Source of the DNA: Anastatus disparis
Taxonomy: Eukaryota; Arthropoda; Insecta; Hymenoptera; Eupelmidae
NCBI GenBank assembly: GCA_017163975.1
Contig: JAFFSR010000281.1
Coordinates: 682,001 to 746,000 of the forward strand
Length of the DNA: 64,000 nucleotides
Direction of reading: 5' to 3'
Each line of letters starts with the position of its first letter. Position 1 is the first letter of the stretch. Positions 26,331-54,680 of the stretch are shown here, one piece after another. Under the pieces are notes generated by a model. The model saw only the letters and a program-made list of their open reading frames with translations. It made no database searches and was not told where the DNA came from. Both the position numbers and the translations under genes were made by a program.

Positions 26331-29300
26331 CCGAGTTTAGTCTTGTTTATGTACTAATAATTATTGAATATTGATAAATCCAAGAATTTATTATTTTTCT
26401 ATTTGAACACAAATAAATATATATATTTTAGAACCATTTATTAAAAACTTAATAAATTGTTTTCTCTATTTTAATTGGAAATCATATATTTTTAAAGTGA
26501 AGGCAGTTTTTATAATTGCACAGTTTATTGTATTCTATTCAGAACATAATTCTATTTTTATAAAAGAAAAGAATAACAATAAACATAATTAGGGAATTAC
26601 GAATGAAAATGATATGAGAATTATAAATAATTGTTAATTATAAAAATAATTAACTATTTTAATTGATTAAATATGTACGAAAAAAATGATAACAATTATA
26701 TATTACAGTATAAAAAGAATAACGAATACGCGTTTTTTAAAATTATTATTCATGTTTGTTAATATTAACTTTATTTATGCTACTAAAATAAACTAGATTG
26801 AGCGAGTGAACAAACTTTTAATGAAAGATTTAAACATAAAACAAGTCACGTTTATAACTTCTTTACCAAAATGACTTTCATCTCCACATGCATTATTTAT
26901 TCAAGAAATGACGAACAAGTTTTCGACTTTTATCGTTAATCCAATGAAAATAGAAGAGCTTCTAGAGAAATATATTGAACAGGAAGATATGTTTTATCAA
27001 GGAAATACTATTAGGTATGAATATGAAAATAAATTGTATTAAATATTTTGGAGCGTTTTATCCGATTCATATATTATTATTCTTTTGATAAAGTTAGCCC
27101 TTACTGATTGATTATTTTAAACAATAATTATTCTTGTTGGTATAATTTGAGTTATCTTTTTAGAGTTTTTATGAAGATTAAAAATTCTGTATGTTATTAT
27201 TACGAAATTAAGCAATAATTAATTTGCTTATCCACTTTAATCTATTAATGTCGACTAACAATACTTTTTGTATAGGAATATAATCCCTTCAATTAAGCTT
27301 ACAGAAAAAATCATATCTTTGAAAATATTGTTTTATTTTTCGATAATTTAAAAAATTTACATAGATGTACTTTAAATGTAGGAATATTTAAGTAAAACAA
27401 AATATGCAACAAGGGATCAGACCAAAATTAAAAGGTGATAATTATTAGGATGGTTTAATTGATAAACATTTTTTAAGGTTCAAAGTTGCATATAAAAAAA
27501 ATATATTGAAATTTTTGTTTGTAAATTTTATGATTCGTCATTTTTAAAATATACCAGATGTTTTTAGAAAATTCTATAGTTTATGGGTTAACAAAAATAA
27601 GTAAGAAGAGGAATTTTATTCATAAGAACAAAGTAAAAAATAATCCTTTTCTGTCTTCTTTTTTTCAGTAAAACATTTTTTAGCGGACTCTTTTCATTCA
27701 TTTATTTTTAAGCAGAGATATAAATTTAATCTCAGGACAAGTTTGTACCAAGTCTCACCGACAACATGTTTTACTCTTTAAATATTTTTTTTTTCTATTT
27801 TAATTATTATTTTTTCTAAAACCATTCTACATATCTTTCGTATATTACGATCACATGAAAATTTTGAGATACTCAAATTACAAGATTTTCTAATAAAAAT
27901 GTAAAAATTTTTTTTTCATTTGGTTGATTACGTTAAATAATATTTATCGTCTTATTTTTTCCATTTATTTTCATATACTTTAAAATATTACTGCACTCGT
28001 GTATACAGCTATCATATCTTGTAAACATTTTATTCAAATTTTTAGCAATCCCAAGCATACTTTTATAGTTATCATATTTATACATTCATGTAATACTGTT
28101 TACCTTTCCAGTTTCATTTTTCTCTTGCTATTACATTGTTGTTGCTCTTTCTTTGCTCATATTTTCTTCTTTTTGTAAATATCTAACGTAGTTGTAATTG
28201 GATGCTTTTTTAAAATAGGATAAATTAAAAGCGTATTGTTTCAATTATTTCATTTTTCATGTTTTCTTCCGTATCTTCATAAATAATGATGTTTTTCTTG
28301 TTATTCTTTTCCCTTTTTTTCATAAACTCGTGTAATTCTACTACAATATAGTATATCTAGTAAGAACTGTAAATTATGATTTAAATTACTTGAAACAACG
28401 TTAAAACTACAAATGCACAAATGATACAGCTATTATTCTGTCGTATTAAAATAAAAATTGTCTTTTAATTTTGGACAACGTGTTTATGAAAAAAGAAATA
28501 AAGTGTTACATGAAAAATTACGGTCGTAAATTTTCTTTTTGAGTACGCCACGCTAATACGCGTTTTAAATATGAAACATTGGTATACTCATATTTCAAAA
28601 GCAGAAAGAATTATGATACTTTTCATCAGCGAGCAATTAATTGTACTACTTAATTGTTTTTCTATTTTGAAATGTGAGTAGTATCAGTCTTTAATACTTG
28701 TACTAAATTTATTGTTGGAAACATTGTTTTTGAAGATGTTTAATCTTATTGAATTTATTGTAAAATAATTTTATATCATAAGCTTGTTCTTATTAATTCA
28801 AAGTATCTTTCTAGAGAAGATCTTGAAATCTCGTAAATGCATGTTTCGATTTCCGTAAGTAAATTTTCAAATCAAAAGATGTTTTTCTTGAAGCTTTTAT
28901 ATCATTTATATATGATAGCAAAATATTAAAATTGTTTTTATTAAGTCCAGTTACATGAAGAAGTTGTGATTCTGATATAATATCAAAATATTCATCATCT
29001 AATTTATTAAATTTTTTACTTATATGGTCCTTAATTAAAAGTTGTGTTTTTTTAATTATTTATATTCTTTGATCCAATAGTTTACTATGGATAATCGAAG
29101 TATAAAAATAAGTCTAGAATATTAAAATTCAAAAAAAGTATGTATCATAAAAAAGGAGATCGATTTTGTTTAGTATACATGAAAAAATGCATGAGTACAT
29201 GATCTATTTTTGAATAAAAACAGGGAAAAATCTCTCAAAGAGTACAATCTTTTCGCTTTTTTCCCTTACAATTCTGGTCTTGTAACATTTTAACATTACT

Positions 29301-32300
29301 TTACTTTGGCCAGTAACATTATTTTTCTGTTTACTCTAATGTATCTTTCTCTATTTTCTTTTTTTTTGGAAAAAAACAAAGAATTGTAGTGAAGGATAAA
29401 AGTAGAAATATTTTTATAAATAGCTTACAAAGGTAAGACGTTTTTTAATCCGTGCAGTTTTTTGAAATATGTGCACTAAAAAGGTTAGTTGGATACATTG
29501 CTATTTTTTTTAATACTTCACTTTTTCTTTCTTTTTACTAGGTAATATATTAGAGATACAGAAATAAAATTATTAATTTCATACATTGTTTTAAAAATTT
29601 ACTTTCTTATTTTTCTTTGATGATATTTTCTTTTTTCTAATGAATATTAGGGGATACATTATTTCTATAAAAAATTAATAATCGTACATTTCCTGAAATC
29701 TTGCCAGTATTATTTAAAATACGAATAAAACAGTAAGCGTGGAAAATTATAGAATTTTAAAGTGATAAAATCAACACTAAAAAATACGTAGACAGATAAA
29801 AAAATTTAAAAGAAAATCCAAATAATAAAAGACGAAAGAAATAAAATGCAGCAATATAATAGAAAATTAAACGCAAAAAGTATAAACCTGTAAGTGAACC
29901 ATGAAGGTTAAACCTTGCATTTGAGTTTTCACTAAATTTTGAAATAATAGCTCTCAAAATAAGGGGGTAAAGCTTGCATTTTAAAGTACTTTCATTCTAT
30001 TCATCCTTGCCTCTTGTCGAGCGCATGCATATTTTATTTTCGTCCAAAGACAGATATACAGACGACTAGTGATACTGATATAAAATGATACTAAAAATTA
30101 ATGGTTGCTGGAAAAATACAATTAAAAAGTATGTTTATCTCAAATCAATAATTGCTAAGTAATTAATTTTAATATCTTTCTATAATGCATTACAATATTG
30201 TATAATTTAAATTTAAGATATAAAAAAGTTGAAATTTTCATAAAAAAATTTAATTAAAAAAAAAATTTTTATAAATCTGAAAAATAAATACTTTTAAAAA
30301 AATGACTTTAAAAAAAAAATCGATAGCTGAAAACTACGAAAAAAGAATGAAGATAAAAGTCAATGAGACGGATTCTAAAAAATATATGAAAAAGAAAAAC
30401 TATAAAATTGGACAAAATGATAATCGAACTAGTAAAGTTTCAAGACAAATGATGTTGTAATATCGCATAAGTATTTTACATAGTTTTTATAGAAAAAGTT
30501 TTTCTTCAGAATTTTGATCTCAACTTTTTTTCTCTGCTTTTTATTTTTTTTATTATTATATTAAACTTTGTTCAAAAAAATTTTCACACAAATGTTGATA
30601 AGAAATCTCGATTATTCCGTGCTACGAAAATTTGACTAATTACATTGCATTGAAAATGATCGATTTAACATGTTAAATCATTGATTGTAAATAAAATATA
30701 TTTATGAAATTAAATTTATTATTTTTTCCGATCGCATGCAAATCTGTTGTCGGATTTAAATTCATTGCTAAATATTTTATTTTAAAAATTAAAAATACAT
30801 TTTTATAAAACGATTTTCAAATTTTCTTTGTTGGGTTTATTTATAGAAATTTCTTTCTAAATTCAAAACCATAACTTCACATATTCAGTTTGTATTTTAT
30901 GTAAAAAATAAGTTTATATACTTGCGGATAAAAAATTAGTTAAATATTTTTAACAAATTTTGTTTATTCTCATATTTTAACTATAAACAAATGAGTTAAA
31001 TTCAATTTTCTGTTTTTTTTATAACCAATTTGTTTATTAAAAAATGACGTAAAAATGTTTGATACTTTAACAAGCATTTAGAATATTATAAAATTCACTG
31101 TCTATAAACTCACTGGTAACATGCTGTAACTCATAAAAGTCCATGATAGAGACAGAATCAATTAGCGTCATAAATATTTTTATAAATAATTATCTTATGA
31201 TTGCTATATATATGTTAAATATAATAAAAAATAACTTTTGTACACAGGCATGAAAATAAGTAATATGAATCAGTAGTATACCTATACCTCTTTAGTAGTA
31301 TGTTATCGCACATCCTTTGGGAATCATTCATCTTGTACGCCATTTTACGAATAGAATGCTTCGATAGGAGAGAGCGGAAGAGAGAGAGAAAGAGAGAAAG
31401 AGAAAGAGGGGGAGAGCAAAAGAGAAAGAGTATGGGACAGAGGTTTTTGGGGCTCGAGGTGAAATCTTTGCTATGTAACAGCCGGAAATAATCGAGTGCG
31501 AACATAGCAACGTTTGATGCAAATTCTCAAAGCTTTTATCCTATATACCTTTGTAAAAAACCATCAATTTTAAAGATATTCCAGATGTTTTTAACTCGAG
31601 TGGAATAAGTGATGTTATACATTCTGCATTTTCTATAACGATGGATTTTCAAATATTACGAAAATAAAAATTTTAAAGATTACGTAATCGGGTATAAAAT
31701 TTTTTATGATAATTATATGTTATATCTAAATAATATAAAAATAATTTGGAAAATTTTTATTTTAGTAAATAAATTAAAAGACACATAAAAAATACATGTA
31801 TATTTATTCAATAAAATCAATTTTCATTTAATTATTATAATAAAAATGATATAATCATGGATATACAATATGTAGATTTTTTATGGGCTGTTTTTTTACG
31901 AGCAGTGGAAATTTTTATTTTCTTAGTAATCAAACATACCTATATTATGTTGATGTTCCCACGTTTAATAAGTTATTTATGTAAAACAGTTATTAATGTT
32001 TCAATACAAAAAACTTTTACAATATTTAATACTAAAACTCTAATATTAATTAAAATATTAGTAATTAGAAATTTTTATGAGATGATGAATTCATGTTTTA
32101 TTTAAAAGAGAGTCTATAAATATCACAGTTTTAAAGAAAATAATTTAAAATTTGTATCACAAGTCAGCCTTTAGCTACGCGCATTCTCGTATCAAACAAT
32201 TAAATCTTCATCATCATCAAGATATTTCATATTTATCATAGTTTTGTCCTAACACAATTTTGGCAGTTTTTCAGACTCATTAAAATTTCCAATACAAATT

Positions 32301-32690
32301 GCCAATACAAAATTTTCCTTTAATATCCAGTTTCATTTTTATATCCTTTTTAATCCTCAATTTAATCTGTTTTGTTAGATTAACATCTGCAAAATGAAAT
32401 CAGAAATTTCTTATTTTATTTTACATGCTCTCATATTTAAATGCATTGATATTTTCTAATTACCTTAGGGAAATTATTCTTTCTATTATTGTTTTAGTTA
32501 AGTTTACATTGTTTAAATCTGAACTTCATTTCTATTATTTTCTTAAGTTACTTTTTATTAGATACTTTTTGTTCATCCAGATCAGCAACTAAATCAACAA
32601 AATTGTCAATGTTATATTGTTTATTTATATATGAATTTGCGATGAATTGAAAAATATAAATAACAAATATCTGTACGTACAGGCAGAACC
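26331..32690. other. AT-rich non-coding stretch, 3' flank of multiplexin
   Basis: No gene recognised. Open frames at 29757-29957, 31300-31491 and 31857-32105 are low-complexity. A purine tract lies at 31366-31430. Confidence 0.5.
31366..31430 (+). repeat. GA-rich purine tract
   Basis: About 65 bp of (GA)n-like sequence with AAAG variants, set in a less AT-rich island (about 31300-31510). Such tracts bind GAGA-type factors in insects; a regulatory role here is only a possibility. It explains the Arg/Glu-rich open frame on the plus strand. Confidence 0.8.
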
Positions 32691-32696
32691 TTTTTT

Positions 32697-32702
32697 TTAT
32701 TT
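32697..32702 (-). promoter_or_regulatory. Candidate poly(A) signal of multiplexin
   Basis: AATAAA on the minus strand, 37 bases downstream of the multiplexin stop codon. If used, the 3' UTR is only about 60-80 bases. In such AT-rich DNA the hexamer is common by chance and further copies lie downstream, so usage is inferred from proximity only. Confidence 0.45.
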
Positions 32703-32738
32703 TTTCGTATTCTTCATTCAGTCTTTCAAGAATTTTAA

Positions 32739-47684
<14,946 letters not shown>

Positions 47685-49880
47685 CTGGAGTTCAAAGTCA
47701 ATGGGTAGAAGATTAGAGGAGACATTATACAGACAAAAGAAAAAGATTCAAAGCTATGATTAGGCTTTTAATACTGTATTGATGAGTCTTGACTTTAGTA
47801 ACACAAGAATATACGGATCATCTCGTATCCCCAAAGACTTAATTAAATGTCTTTAGCACAATTAATTGAATTTATATAACAAACCTTTTCTTTTTTTTTT
47901 GCTCAAGTTGATTTCAACAAAAATAAAAGACATTGTTTTCGGTAATTGAATTTATAGAATCGTATACGGAATCCGCTTTTAGCAGGGATAATGAACATCT
48001 TTTTTCGGTAATTTTCTCTTCTTTATATTCATGTTGGGAATAAAAAATTGAACACTTTTTTATCAGAAGCTTTTTTCGCTTTTTTTTTATCCAACGTTTT
48101 TGTTTAAAATTTAATCAAATCAAAGTGGAGATCAGTAATTTTTAAAACAAAAAAAAATTATAATTAATTATTCTTGCATTAGTTCTTGTGATAACTGTAT
48201 TTAATTAAAATACGATTCATTAAAGTAAAGGACGAGTAAAAGGAATTTATCTGTATTAGCTTCTTCTAATGAAGAAAAAATCAATTAAATAAGCAAGGTA
48301 ACTTACACAATTTAGAAAATTACCGAATTTCGTAAAAGTGGATTCCACATTAAATCGTAAAAATTTACGATTACCGTAGGCGTAAAATTGAAAAATTCTA
48401 CATTGTCGACTTATGTATTTCATCGATACTTTGTTGCAACTCTTATCTATATTTGGAATAAATGAGTTTTTATTTTCGTTTATCTATTTTTGTCGCATCC
48501 TCCTTCTAATTGATATATAATTTTATATAATATTTAAATTAAATAAACGATTTCTTAATTTTAAACTGTACTTTTGTTTCATAATTTTTGTTGATTGTCA
48601 ACTGTACTTACTGCAAAAGCTCAGCGAAATATCAAATTCATTGTAGATAATATTAAACTTAAAACCTTCAATTAATATTCATCCCGTAATAATATACATA
48701 AAGTTGATATATATCTGTATTAAAAAAAAAATTATATCAACGTTCATACAGTCTCTATAGAAATTTCTACGTCGATTATTAATGCTTATTAGATATGATC
48801 GATGATTAATTTTCTCAAATGAATGATCAATTGAAAGCTCAAGCTACCTATAATTGATGCTGAAATTTATCTCTCTCTCGCTCGCTCGCTCATTCTCTAT
48901 ATCTTGTACTATATATTTTACAAGAGCTATACGTACATACAATACGTACATCTGAATTCTCGCTTGTTTGAATTTACACTACAAGCAGAGAATAATCAAT
49001 AAGCCATGTCAATGCTAAATCTTGATCATGTTTCCTCCATTCATGGATTTTCATCGATACACACATGAGAAAATTATTAATAGCAGGTGTTAATCTAGAA
49101 GAGATAATACTCACTATATTGTTTATCTTTATAAAACAAAGCTTTGATATAAACTTCATCATATTTTGTTCAGTAAATTTTTATTAATACATATTTGATT
49201 AGCTATAATTGAAAATTGATGTTTTAGCATTTTTAAGAGTATAATTAAACATAAAAGTATTATTAAATATGTGATGAATACATAATCCGTTATATTGCCA
49301 TACAAAAGAGCGACGATCAATATAACCAAGCGCTAATGGAATATTTAACATCCCATTTTTTTGCTTCTTTGCCGTTATAAATAAAAATTGATCCTAAAAT
49401 AATGGGTTTAATTTTTACGATGAAAGAAGACCAAGTGATTAAAAACAAATGATGAATTAAATAAAAAAGCCAAACGATAACGTAAAAAATATCAAAGGGA
49501 AAAAAATTATAGAAGAAAATCCCAGAGACAAAATAAGAAGAATAATGTAATCAAAATTTTCTAGAATTTTCAGTGAGAATTAAGCTGATCAAACTGTATA
49601 TCAACTCGGATTTAATTAATGAGCGATGTACAAAAAGTTAATTCAAATACGTACAAAAAACTTTAATATAAAAAAAAAAGATAATTTATTCTTTTAATTT
49701 GATCTTGTAACAATTTTTTTGTCACCCATTATACTTGAAAGTATTTATCAGAAAAAAAGAGATGAAAGAATACAATGAATCAATTATATATTTTTTTATG
49801 ATCAATTTTCTTTTTCTTTGATGTTGTAAACTTAAATATTAATTTATAAATTTTGAAAAGCAACATTTAATTTATTTTTT
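47685..49880. other. Non-coding stretch upstream of the tentative multiplexin exon
   Basis: Expected to be multiplexin intron. A CTCT/CGCT repeat lies at about 48872-48892. A 62-codon minus-strand frame (48974-49162) has no laminin-G resemblance and is not called. Confidence 0.4.
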
Positions 49881-49889
49881 TTATAGTTG

Positions 49890-50443
49890 AAAAAAGGGTA
49901 ATCTGTTATTCACACTTGAAAGTTTCTTATGCTTGAAAGAACAAGACGCCAGATACCCTGATGCGAAGGGTTTTATGCATCGTGGTAGCTCAAACTGTGA
50001 AAGGGGCATTTTTTTCAGCTACATCCACCACCTGAACATGCAAGGTGTTGACTAACCTCTAAACCATTGGCCTTTAGCCACCAAATGAAAGCAAGAAAAT
50101 GTGATCATTGCACGACAAGGGTACGTACAACTTTTTTTCGAAACATGGAATTTTATTTTTGGAATTTTTTATCACATTACTTCAGGATTATGTTGTTTCT
50201 CAATACAGAAAATAAAAAGTGTGTTTTTAACAAAAGATCTATTGTTCTTCACTCATTGCATACATAACTACATAATGAAACGTCAGTTTAGAGAGGAATT
50301 CGACTAATCTCTCTCTATATCTTAATTGTTTCTTAAATGAATTCTTCTATACTATATCGTTATACTTATGTATATTCAATTAGGTCATACGGGGTTAAAT
50401 TCTTCATCTCAATAAAACTTATTTCAATCAATCAATCTCTCTC
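49890..50443 (+). mobile_element. Probable 3' end of a non-LTR retrotransposon
   Basis: A GC-richer segment (49900-50110: GACGCCAGATACCCTGATGC ... ACCTCTAAACCATTGGCC) leads to GGGGTTAAATTCTTCATCTC, then AATAAAA and a short tandem tail TTTCAATCAATCAATC. A terminal AATAAA followed by a short simple-repeat tail is characteristic of CR1/I/RTE-type LINE 3' ends. No reverse transcriptase remains, so this would be a 5'-truncated copy. Clade not assignable. Confidence 0.4.
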
Positions 50444-50489
50444 TTTCTCTCTCTTATGGCAATGACACTCGAGATTTGCAGTGGTTTTC

Positions 50490-50602
50490 TAGGCTATCAA
50501 CAAACACAGTACTTTCCATGTAAGTCATTCATATCTAAAAGAGTCCTCAGTCCTTTGATTATAAGAGGCATTAATGCATCTCCGGTATCTTCACAAAATT
50601 TC
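50490..50602 (-). other. Orphan exon-like open stretch, unidentified
   Basis: On the minus strand a strong acceptor (TTTTCCCTCCTCATTTGCAG) is followed by an open frame KFCEDTGDALMPLIIKGLRT, LLDMNDLHGKYCVC and a TGA. It looks protein-like and has ordinary amino-acid balance, unlike its AT-rich surroundings. It cannot be a multiplexin exon upstream of 47684, because no donor gives phase 1. The opposite strand is also open for 49 codons. Could be a terminal exon of another minus-strand gene or a decayed gene fragment. Confidence 0.35.
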
Positions 50603-50629
50603 TGCAAATGAGGAGGGAAAACACTTACT

Positions 50630-53285
50630 GACACTCTTTGGATTTATTTTAATATCGTTTTATTTTTTTTTCACCAAATACACCAACTGTTTCTTCAGTT
50701 AAAAAGAATCCTTGTTATCACCTACCTTCATACCTACAGAACCGATTTCCGCTTTTTAATAATAATGCAATGATGTATATCTAATAATGATATTTTTAAT
50801 AAATTTTAATATTCTACGGTTACAAATTTTTTTAACTAAAGTTTAATCAGAAACGTTTAACATTTTTTCAAATTAATTATTCATCACGGATTTTATTAAT
50901 TTTATACAAAGCAAATGATTTACATTAAAGAAAAAAGTAGCGGAATTATTTATCTTAAAGAGAAACTCTCAAGAACTTGGATAACTTCATTTCACTTGAA
51001 AGTTCTTGTACGTTTCAAAAAGAAATAAAAATTTAAAAATTATATATCTTTACTTTTCTATGCAATTTAAAAAAAAAATTTTTTTAATGTAAGTGTTGAA
51101 GGAAGACGAATTTTAAAATCTGTTATTTACTTATTTGAAAATATTTGAAAAAAAATTAAATTAATATACATTATTTTGCCATTGATAAATATTAAATTTT
51201 AAGTTTTAAAAAAAACTTTTATTATTTTCAAGATTCTTGTTGACCTAATAGAATTAGCCCTTAACCGTTTATTTCTTTTGAAATACATACAGCTTATTCT
51301 TGAAATAATATTTTTTGTAAAAAAAGTTAATTTATTAATAAATCAAAGATATACAAAAATTATCATAATGATTATTAGAACAAAAATTCATCAAAATGAA
51401 ATCAATAGTCTATTAAAATTTTTCTTTAATCGAGCAGACTTTTTGATAATTCAATAATCAATTAATTCAAAATAACATAAATTAAATCGACAGTCTATTA
51501 AAGTTTCAAATTTTCTTTAATTAGACAGACGTTTAGATAATTTAATAAGCCTTAAATTTAAAATTTAAAACAATACGACATAGTTTATTGATACTGAAAA
51601 TCGAAGTAGAAAGGAATTAAGTTATACAAGCTACATAATTTAATTATCAATTTAACTGAAGTCTGATACTTATCCTTATGTATATATTTCAAATAAAGAA
51701 GGATAAATTTAATAAGCTTGTTAGTTTAAACGCACCAAGGCAAATTAGCCAAAGACTAAGTTTACCTTGGAATCTTACAAATGAAATTCACGTTGCTCTT
51801 AGTTACGTGCAGAACTGCTAAAGCAAATGTTAAATCGGTGATGCGTGTACGTATAGGAGAGAACAATACTTTTGGAAATTTAGTTTGAAATAAATGATTA
51901 TTTGGTACGATGTGAAAATTGAGATTTCAAATTATTGATCGATGTTCGATTTTATTGTGAAAAATTTAAGTACTTGTTCTGATGAAGATATGCACATATT
52001 ATAAAAGGAACTTTAATTTTGAAAAAAATATGAAAATTTTTATAAACTTCAAGTTATTTTAGGAAAAATTTAGTCGCAACTATATTTATAATGAAATTAT
52101 AAATGCCTTGGAATATTTTAATAAAATTTAATAATGACACCTCATAATTTAAAAACAACAAGTTAATTTCGAATATAATACATGACAATATATCATTAAT
52201 GATTGATTTGCATGAGTTAGATTGCATAAATCAGCTTATTCAATTGTATATCTTGTATCCTTGTAAACATCAATATGCTACCAGATATCAATCAATACTG
52301 ACTTACTCAGCTCTGTATCAATATCGCTAGGATATTTGATATTAATATCAGTATAATATTACACTCAATGTATTTACATTTATGGATTTTAATTTTCATA
52401 TATTTATTAGACTTGTTTATATTCACAATTGTAAATAAAGCAATGATTATTCGAAAAACTTCTAGTGTTTACTTTCATCCAATTTTAGAATTGATTACAT
52501 TAAAAAATTCAAAAGAAGAACATTTTTATACAGTGTTTGGTATTTGGTACAAAAATAGAAAGTTTATTAATTACGAAATTATATAAAAAATATAAGTTTA
52601 AAGTACACTTGTCTATTATCGATTCAACGAACAATGAACTTTCAAAATGTTAAAATTGCTTTCCCTTAAAATTTCCTTGCGAGACGAACTTTACTTTACT
52701 ACATAATTCCTAAGTTTATCGAGAGAATTAGAACGAACCGAAATCAAAATACCACTATGTGGAATCTATAATGTTCTCTATCTTTAAACTCTATCCCTTT
52801 CTCTCTTTTGTGTATACATACGTGATCTAAATAACTTTTATGAATGAGTAATATATGCACACACGTTACATTCGAGAAACTTTGTTTAACTGATTAATCG
52901 ATTGATTTCGTTGACGTTAACTAGTTACATACAGCAAACAGGTAAATTTGTCAAAAGAGTTTTCGAAACAAAAATTTTGGTTGGATTTTCAGATTAGTTC
53001 GAGTATTGATTTTTGGGAATGCCATGAAAAATATATGAGAATTTCGAAATTCCAAGTGATTTTGCCTACAAAGTGCATTTAATTTGGATTCGACAGAATT
53101 TTAATTATAAGATAATATGAAAAAAATTGTATTTTAAGATCTTTTAAAGAAAATGGATTTTCTGATCATTTTTAGAATTTTGAAAAGTTAAATGGAGTTT
53201 TGACATTTTCATTTATCTAAAATAACATAATTTGAGATAATAGTAATTTTAAAAAATGTTATAAATTAGTCAAATTAATTTTATA
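50630..53285. other. AT-rich non-coding stretch
   Basis: No gene recognised; the 72-codon frame at 52368-52586 (+) has a hydrophobic start and no family resemblance. Confidence 0.45.
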
Positions 53286-53291
53286 TAATAA

Positions 53292-53400
53292 ATAAATAGT
53301 TCATTATGTAACAGGGATAGGTAGATTCTTCTTAGGAAACGAGAAGATTACAGGCCGAGCCGAAGGCGAAATCTGTAACAAGTTTAGTTACAAAGCCTTT
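53292..53400 (+). repeat. Repeat family C, member 1 (AAATAGTTCATTATG head)
   Basis: Begins AAATAGTTCATTATGTAAC and carries a GC-rich hairpin TTACAG-GCCGAGCCGAAGGCGAAAT-CTGTAA. The head and the GAG-C-GAAG-CGA core recur at 55333 and 57855, pointing to an interspersed family. Right end not defined. Confidence 0.45.
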
Positions 53401-54569
53401 TCACACAAGTTACGTACAGTCTTTCAGGACCTAAGAACCGAAAATTCACAAAGAAATTGCGGTCTTGAGGTTGGGAGAAAATAAAATATATTTTTATATT
53501 TAAATATTATGGAAATTCTTAACATTCTATTGAATTATTATAGAATTGGTATCTCTATCAGTGAACTAAATAAAATTAATCAATAAGTTATTAATTGTTA
53601 ATGTCATCATCTTTTGAAACTTCATCATTTGTTATTTAAACGCTCCACAGGCATTCGCTTAGATTATGTTTCTCTTTTATCTTCTTTTTTTATTTAACAG
53701 ACTTCTAAGCTATGTCTAACACTCAAGCATCACGTAATCGGAGTTAGCAAAACAAATTCATCGTAAATTGATCATACTTCAACAAATATTTTTATAAAAT
53801 ATTTAATATATTAAATGTATTAATAACACAATTGTTAAATTTAATTATTGATTCTACATTTCAAAATTATAAAAAATAATCTCGATTCTCAAAGTTAACA
53901 ATACATAAATAAAGGTCGTTGATGCAATTCCATTAAAATCACACGTACGATTGAATATGTAAATCCCGTATATAACAATTTAACAATCATCCAACTTGTA
54001 GGGTAATGATTCTACGTCCCGCTGTGAATTAGCCTGTTAACTTGAATCGCTCACGCGTAAATCATATGCCTTTAGACTTGGAAGGTAAAAGGAGGTGGGG
54101 GTGTACAAGATAACCGTTCCGTCAATCACATAAAAACAAGTTTCCAATGTTTATACGTGTATAGGAGTTCAATTTAAGGATTAATTTTAAACTTGCTATA
54201 TACGCTTTTGTTCGTAAGGTTTTGAAGGAGAGTTAGACAGGCTATTTAGCAAATAAGCTGATGCAATGAATTTTACATTGACTTAACTATAGCTCTAAAG
54301 TGTTAGAATGTCTATAAAGTAAGTTTATGAAGGAAGGTTTAATTGGTTATGCGATGTTAAAAATGATTGAAATACTTTTTGTCATGTGATGATAGAATAA
54401 TCGATAAAGAAAAAATTGATTTGTTAATTTACATCTTTGATTTATTTAATTAACTTTAAACAATAATTTAATCGTCATTCGATTATTAATATAATATCAA
54501 TAGAGTATTTATTTTCAAAGACAACAAAGATCGATCGGGATAATCGTGTTGTAAAGTTGTTACGGTAGT
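53401..54569. other. Non-coding stretch, nothing recognised
   Basis: AT-rich with a few mixed patches (54000-54130). No open frame or repeat supported. Confidence 0.45.
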
Positions 54570-54680
54570 TATTATGCTAAGTTAGTTTGTGCTAGTTAGC
54601 AGAAACTAACTTTTCTAAAGGGTAAGATGCTTCACTTTGTAAGTTGGATATTTCGACCTGTTTCACGAATAAATCTTATC
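54570..54680 (+). repeat. Dispersed repeat family A, copy 2
   Basis: Matches 26226-26330 in the same orientation. Here the internal hairpin arms are perfect: GTTAGTTT ... AAACTAAC around TGTGCTAGTTAGCAG. Ends near GACCTGTTTCACGAATAAAT. Non-coding. Confidence 0.75.

Noticed and set aside
31300..31522. Arg/Glu-rich plus-strand and Ser/Leu-rich minus-strand frames
   Set aside because: Produced by the GA-rich tract; no independent coding evidence.
48872..48892. CTCT/CGCT repeats, considered as a CRISPR-like array
   Set aside because: Simple tetranucleotide microsatellite without spacers, in an animal genome.
48974..49162. 62-codon minus-strand frame, tested as the missing multiplexin N-terminal exon
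   Set aside because: No laminin-G/thrombospondin-N pattern and no fitting splice phase to the 47650-47684 exon.
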